64,000 bases of DNA from Strongyloides papillosus (lineage: Eukaryota > Nematoda > Chromadorea > Rhabditida > Strongyloididae). The stretch spans positions 744,001-808,000 of the forward strand of contig SRSI01000031.1 of assembly GCA_005656395.1 (NCBI GenBank), read 5' to 3'. A program made the position numbers and the translations under genes. The notes under the pieces were generated by a model. That model was given only the letters and a program-made list of their open reading frames with translations. It was not told the DNA's origin and did no database searches. Shown piece after piece: positions 57,501 to 64,000 of this stretch (positions are counted from its first letter, which is position 1; each line of letters opens with the position of its first letter).

Positions 57501-60500
57501 ACGATAAGCCATGTTTTAAAGTATTTTCTTAATCAACGAGAATTTTTTTAGTTTATAACATTTATTTTTATTAATTTCTAATTTCAGAATACACTAAACG
57601 TTGTTGATTAGAAATAGTTAAATATATTTAAATAGAACATTATGAAGATTATAATTGTTTGAGAGTAACGAACAGCAGATTTTTGCTAAAAAAAGAATTA
57701 AGCATTTTTTTCATCTTTTTTAACTATTTAAAGCAGTTTTTTTTAACTTTGTCTAAAAAAACAGTGTAGGATCAAAATTTTATTCTTTCGTTCATATTAA
57801 TGTAGTCAATGGCTGTAATTGGTCTCAATGTTTTTTACTAAAAAAATAATGTAGTAAAATAATTTTTTTTATAATAACTAATCCAATATGTGTTTCTTAT
57901 TATTAAGTTATTTATTTAATTTGAGCTTTAAGAACGTAGAAAAAAAGAGGGCATTGACTAAAAAACATATATATAATAGTGAGCAGTCAGAGATGTTTTT
58001 ATTAAAAAAATTAGATGGAACTTTTACTATTTATGGTTTTAAGTTGTTCAATTAATAAAATTTTTCATGTGCAATTGCCTTCCAACCAATAAAACTTATT
58101 AAAAAATTTACTTCAATTAAAAATAGAAATTAAAAATTTTCGTTCCTCCATTAAAAGATGAAAAAATATGAACTTTACATGAAATTTATTTTCACTTATC
58201 TGATAACAAGCATGGTATGTAAAGTTTTATAATATTATGTTTACATTGATTTATACTTTTATTTTTTAACTTAAGAACACTTTATTTCTTCTCAAAACAA
58301 CTATTTTTTGATAATCACATTATTTAAACAGGACAAAAACTTTTATTATTTTAAAATTTTAAAAGATCAAAAATTTAGATTAAGCATCTATTTAGAATAA
58401 ATCTCATTTTTATTGTTAATAAGCATTAGAACTTTAATGATATTTCTAGTAAAAATTTGGTTTTCCAATTACTAGATATGTATTAGAGAAAATAACTAAA
58501 CATATTATTTTTTGCAAATTATATACGATAGTTTAAAATTGTGCTTCATAAAATCTATATAAATCTGATATTTTATTAAAAAAAGTCTTTTTAGTTAAAC
58601 AATAGACTTTAAAACAATATTTTTTGTTCTATATTTATGACAAATTTTCCTCGTTTGGTATTCACACAAATTTCTTCAAATGTAGTCAAGTCATGTTCAG
58701 TTTTATTTCGAAACTGAATTGAATAAATGAATAATTTTTTCTTTAAAGATATCGTTTAATCTTCTCAAGAAACATGTAATTACTAATTCGTTAATATTTT
58801 ATTAAATTTTTCTTCTAAACAAATTCAAAAATAAATTTTTAACTTGCTTATTCATTGCAAAAAAATTTAAAAATAATAAATTTTATATATTAACGATAAA
58901 TATATTAAAGTATTAAGATTACACTGTAATTAATATTTTTTCCATAACTAAAAAAATTTCTTAAGAATATGTTGTAATAATAATAAATCTTTTACGAAAA
59001 TATTCTAAAATTGTTATTAAACAGAGATAACAGTTTTACTAAAAACAAAAATAGCGAGGAAGTTATAATAGTCAACTCATCGAAATATTAAAAATTATGC
59101 AATAAACAAAACAAAAGTATTCTTTGAATCTTAGTTGACGGAAAAATTATTGCAGGAACTTTCAGAATTTCAGTAAAAATAACCGAAGAAGAATACATAT
59201 CAGGATTTTTTTCTTTAAATTAAAGGAATAACATTAAGTAATTTCTTAAATTAAAAAATTCAAAAGTTTATTTTATGCAAAGTTTAAAAAAAATATTTAT
59301 GGAAATTAGAAGGAATACTTTTCTTCAAATTGCATGGTTCACCAGCTTTTCTGCAAATTGCAAGAAAAATTCTTCAAACATTTTTTTGTGTTAGTTATTG
59401 TCATTTTTAAAAGAATATTTGATAATCAAAAATAATATGAGAAAAATAATGACATCATTGATATTGTAGTATAACTTTTTTTAATATGTATAAAAGAAAT
59501 TCATTAGAACCATTTTAAATATTTTTTAAATACTAATTGATGAAAAGACAATGAGTAATTAAATTACGATTCTTTTATGCTAAAAGTTTTTGTTTTTTAT
59601 AATGACATATTAACACTTAGAAATTCCAGTCATTTTTTTGTATATATAAAATCCTTTTTAAGTTGAAATTGATTTTTGTTTTTGGTCTCTTGTAATACTA
59701 TATTTGGGTTGAGCTCAATTAAGCTAATAAAACATTTTTACTTTAATGTTATCAATCATTGTCACCAATGAAACCCATAAAATCTTTACTAAAGTTTTCA
59801 TTTGATAATTTAGGAAATTTTATCTTAATTAAAAAAAGATTGCAAATCTTCACTACACAGGTTTAACAGAAACAAACGTTAATTTCTTATTAATGTGATA
59901 TCATCGTCTATGAAAATGGAAAAAAAAATCATAAATAAAATAACAATATTAAAAGAAAATACTGTTAGCTTTTTTAGTCATTTTAATAAGTGAAATGTAG
60001 AACATGATGTAAAAATTCAAAATAAAAGATATAAATTTATTGTTGTACTAATCTGATTTCCCTTTTACAATCTTTCTTTATATATTATATATTCTAGCTT
60101 TCCATAAAGATGCTTTCGTAAGTTGATTTGGAGTCTTGGGAAACTTTGGTTTTTTAAAATAAATAGAAAATTATTATTACTAAATGTTTTCTTTTACAAT
60201 GTCACGATAAAAAGATATAGAAAAATAATAATAGATTCAAAAGTAATATATTTGATTATAAATTATGGAAATATTATATAATAAAAACTTGTCAGCAAAA
60301 TTATTTTAACATATCCTATACATAAAGCGCTAAAAAGTCTTTAAAAATATATAATGAGATAAAATCATACTTTAATGATTATTTTTAACCATAAATAATC
60401 ATCAATATACAGTAAATTTACTTATTTGAATGTATAATCAAAGGAGTTTACTTTATTAACTTGCCTAAAGGAGAATAAGTATTGATTTATAATAAAATAA

Positions 60501-63500
60501 TCATGGTATGCTTATTAAAATAAAGCAATACAGCTAATTAAAAGGAAATATTATTTAAAGTGTATAACGAAAACAATTTAAAAAATCAAAATAACTAATT
60601 TCTTAAGTTTTCTGGTATAATTTTTTTTAAATGGTCTCATTTAAATATTTTACAAAAGAGTTTTTTGCTTTTATATAATAATAATCATAAAATGAATAAT
60701 TAAATGTAAAATACAACAATATTTAAGGATATTTATAAAAATGAAAAAACAATAATTAATGTAATAAAGGAAAAAAATTTCTAACATTAGAATGAAAATT
60801 ACGAAAAAAGATCAAAAAACTATTCATTCTATTTTTAAACATACATTTTTGGCATATTACAAAAATATTTTAAGTTTAGTATGTTATTGTGACAAATCAA
60901 CACAATTAAAGCATTTAATTTTAATTATATAGAAAATTTTTAATATAATAATATAAAATTTTCATAAATCTGATCTTTTTTTGGAAAGCAAAGCTAGGAA
61001 ATATAGTAAATAATAATAAAAGCTTAGCTAACAAGGTCAATAATATTTTAATAGTTTATATTAATAATTGTAAAAAAAAATCGTAGAAAGTAAACTTAAA
61101 AAATATTCCAGCCTTATATGAACTGGAAAATTATCATTCTTGTAGAAATCAACTGATTTTACAAATAACAAAAATAGTTTCTTATTTTATCGTTTTGCAT
61201 TAATTTTTGTATCTTTAGTACTTCTAAGATGAAGTTGTATGATATAAGAGGAAATCTTAAACAAGGAAGTTGTGTTTTTTCTTTAATTTTAATTTAAAAT
61301 AATAAAAAAATAATATGAAGCTATTATTTACTCAATGATTGTTTTATGAAGAAGTAGTAAGATTTTTTTTTATCTCTTTAAGTCTTTATATCTTAAAAGT
61401 GTTTATTTTAAAAAATTTACAAAATGACACAAATATTATTAAAGATGCAAATATAAGAAATTATTGTATCAAGGCAGATGAATGATAAAAATATTTTTTA
61501 TTTATACGTTAAGTACTCATTACTTTTGAATCTTTTCATAACTATATTAATCAGATATATTCTTCTTATCAATGTTAATTTTCTCTTCCATTACAACCAA
61601 TTTTTAATACTGTTTTTTTTAAATAGCCGAATATAATGGAAATTAAATTAATATTTTTCTTATTAAATCTTAATTAATAACAATGTTTGGATCTTTATCA
61701 AAAAAAGATGCTGATTATTTTTCATTCATTAATATTACCATTGCTTTTAAAGAATGCACTATACGTGTAATTGTTCTAAATTATTGTTTATATTTTCACA
61801 AAGAAGTTTCTAATCATGAATATTCTCAGCATTAACTTCTAAAAGAATGTCATTTTTAGAAAAAAAACATATAATTATTACATCATTTTAGATATGCATT
61901 TGTTATTAATTAAAATCATACAGACAAAAAAGAAGATAATTATTTTTGTTTAAAAAATAAAAAGATTTTTGAATAATTAGATTTTATCACTGCGAAAATA
62001 ATCACATTGAGATGAAAAGCATACAGACAGTTATTAAAAAGGATTGGTTTTTTATAATACAGTAACATAATAAATGTTAAATTTCAATAAACAAAGTATT
62101 GTAAAAAATATATTTATAAAAAGCAATAATCATATATTTTTTGTCTTGATAATTGTTTTTACGAAATTAAAAATAGATTTAAAGATAATGCAAAAATATA
62201 AAGTACTGATGTTTGATTTATAAAAGGAAATGTAAACATAAGGAACTTAAATTAAAAAAAAAACTTCCATATTTTATCGTGTTTTAACATTAAGATATAA
62301 TATCTTCTAAAAACTATATATTTGATTGCCTTCAGTCAAATGTATGGATATTTTTAAATATATTTCGTTTGACTTATACAAGAAATCAATATTTAAATTG
62401 ATAAAATATTTTATTGAAAAGAAAATATAAATATAAAAAAATTTCAAAACAAGAAATATAATAAATTTAAAATCCATAAGATACATTTTTTATTAATGAA
62501 AAATAAATAATATACATATATATTAGATTTAACCTGTTTCATTTCACATAATATTTATCCACAAATGTTTATGATTTGTTATTATTAGTCACAACACGGA
62601 TTTTAATTCAAACATAAAAAGCTTTTTTGTTTAATAATTCTCTACATATTTGCAACGAATGTGCTAGAATTTAGATCACTATATTCATTTTTAGTGTAAC
62701 CTCAGACGAATACAAAACCATCAATAAATACAAATATAATCACCACTTTAAAAAAACTAAACAAAAATTTAATAAAACATTAAGGAATTAATTAAAATAT
62801 AAAAAATTATAATAAATTTAATTATTTTCTGATGCATATTTCATAACTTTTTTTCTTTTGACATACTTAACTAAATTTTTCAGATAATTCGCTAGAAATA
62901 AATTTAACATCGAGACATTTGTAATACAACTTATACAAGTACATATTGTGGTGTTATTTATGTATCAAATTGCAGTAATTCTTAAAATTTGTAAATTATC
63001 AACTATGTTCTGCCTTTAAATCTTTTAAATATTACTTTAGATTCATCATTTGTAATATTAATGCTTGTGTTAGCACATTTACACAAGCTTGATCGAATTT
63101 GTAAAACATTTTTTTTTCAAATTCTTTTATTGATAATGTTCAGAAATAAAAAAATAGGATGAATTTTTTCTTAATTTTTAACATAATTGAAAAAATGAAA
63201 TGAATTATTAATACAACTTCGTATATTTCATTAAAAATTGTCCTAATTTTGGCAATTTTTTTATATACCATTTAATGATTATAGTGTATTAAGTGGTGTT
63301 TTTTATACATCAAACCAGCAGAATAATTGTAAATTTAATTGTGAATGTTACAAGCTATTATTATATTTATTTTGACTTTTTTTCAAAAAAAGAACTCACA
63401 ATGATGATGTTTTTTAAATCTGTGAGTTATTTGTTAAAATATTTACTAATTGATACATAAAAAGACTTAACATGTTAAAGATCTTTAATAATTACTAATG

Positions 63501-64000
63501 ATGATATATCTAAGGTCAATATATTTTTATTTCATCCTAAAAAAAACTCAATCTTTGCGGATATAACCTATAAAACTAAATTATTTGTCTTTTCATAAAA
63601 TTTGTATATATAAAAAATTTTTAATTAATATATTATACAGTAATAACAACTTTTACACATATTATTAGTTGTTCTAAGAGTACTCATTTTTAACCACTAA
63701 ACAATGAATTTTGGAAGTTAAGTTTTTTGTTGTATAAATATATACATATATTTTTTATAAGTTATATTTTTATTATATTATTGTTAAATTTTAATATAAA
63801 TTTTAAATAATAACTAAATTTCCGTGTGATAAAAAATAATTATATTTGATTTTATTTGAAAAGATTGAATACAACATTAATTTTATTAAAAAAATCCTTT
63901 ATTTCATATGTTCATTTATAAATATTATATATAATGAATTAATGCTCATGCCAATCACCTTATTTTATGTTAGTCCACTGAAATTATTAAAAAAAATGGT
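54582..64000. other. Gene-poor AT-rich region, no gene seen
   Basis: About 9.4 kb with no open frame longer than about 60 codons, no tRNA-like T-loop block and no long repeat that I can see. Minor features are a perfect 8-bp inverted pair GCTTGTGT/ACACAAGC (63063-63070 and 63081-63088) and many A and T runs. It could be a long upstream regulatory region, intron sequence of a gene outside the window, or decayed repeats. Confidence 0.5.

Noticed and set aside
54582..64000. tRNA or spliced-leader genes in the gene-poor end
   Set aside because: I looked for TTCGANTC-type T-loops and A/B-box-like blocks by eye and saw none convincing; a covariance search would be decisive.

Overview
The window is eukaryotic nuclear DNA from a very AT-rich nematode. 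The base composition, the short introns (mostly 35-50 nt, GTAAG...TTTAG) and the gene content (nematode-expanded GT92/DUF23, DUF229, DUF1647-like, Sulfotransfer_2, serpentine chemoreceptors) fit a clade IV worm of the Strongyloides/Parastrongyloides type. The species call is inference, not proof. Gene spans below run from start codon to stop codon and include introns; I worked out the splice sites by eye and checked that reading frames add up.

Layout. 1-345 is the 3' end of a thrombospondin type 1 repeat gene. 543-6761 is a tandem array of four cytosolic-type sulfotransferase (SULT) copies: one intact (4364-5407), one open but with its active site changed (543-1461), and two pseudogenes (about 1832-2830 and 5733-6761). 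6984-31831 is a block of secretory-pathway, glycan-related genes that mostly come in pairs: two GT92 glycosyltransferases, one DUF229 sulfatase-like ectoprotein, two chondroitin-4-sulfotransferase-like genes, two DUF1647-like genes and two adjacent MFSD8/CLN7-like transporters. 33597-34684 holds two small mitochondrial genes 138 bp apart on the minus strand (FAM162/UPF0389-like, then HIG1 domain), which look like an operon. 36900-39147 has decayed coding debris followed by a small frameshifted gene. 43967-48027 has two seven-transmembrane receptors. 49142-54581 has a small Cys-rich secreted protein with a frameshift, a 512-residue acidic protein with three acidic-aromatic motifs, and a short secreted precursor carrying an allatostatin-C-like cysteine loop. 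54582-64000 is about 9.4 kb in which I see no gene.

Repeats and mobile DNA. Four diverged copies of one non-coding dispersed repeat lie at about 8.9-9.8, 28.2-28.9, 35.4-35.8 and 39.8-41.5 kb; the last is interrupted by a 519-bp foldback element. A pogo/Tigger-like MITE with TA target duplication (32800-33274) is nested in an older terminal-inverted-repeat element. A pair of ~297-bp inverted arms (23231-23528 and 25733-26028) encloses 2.2 kb.

How the genes may work together: most recognisable enzymes would act on glycans or small molecules by sulfation or glycosyl transfer, either in the secretory pathway (GT92, Sulfotransfer_2, DUF1647-like) or the cytosol (SULT). That is a neighbourhood observation, not evidence of one pathway. 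I saw no tRNA, rRNA, CRISPR or bacterial-type signals.
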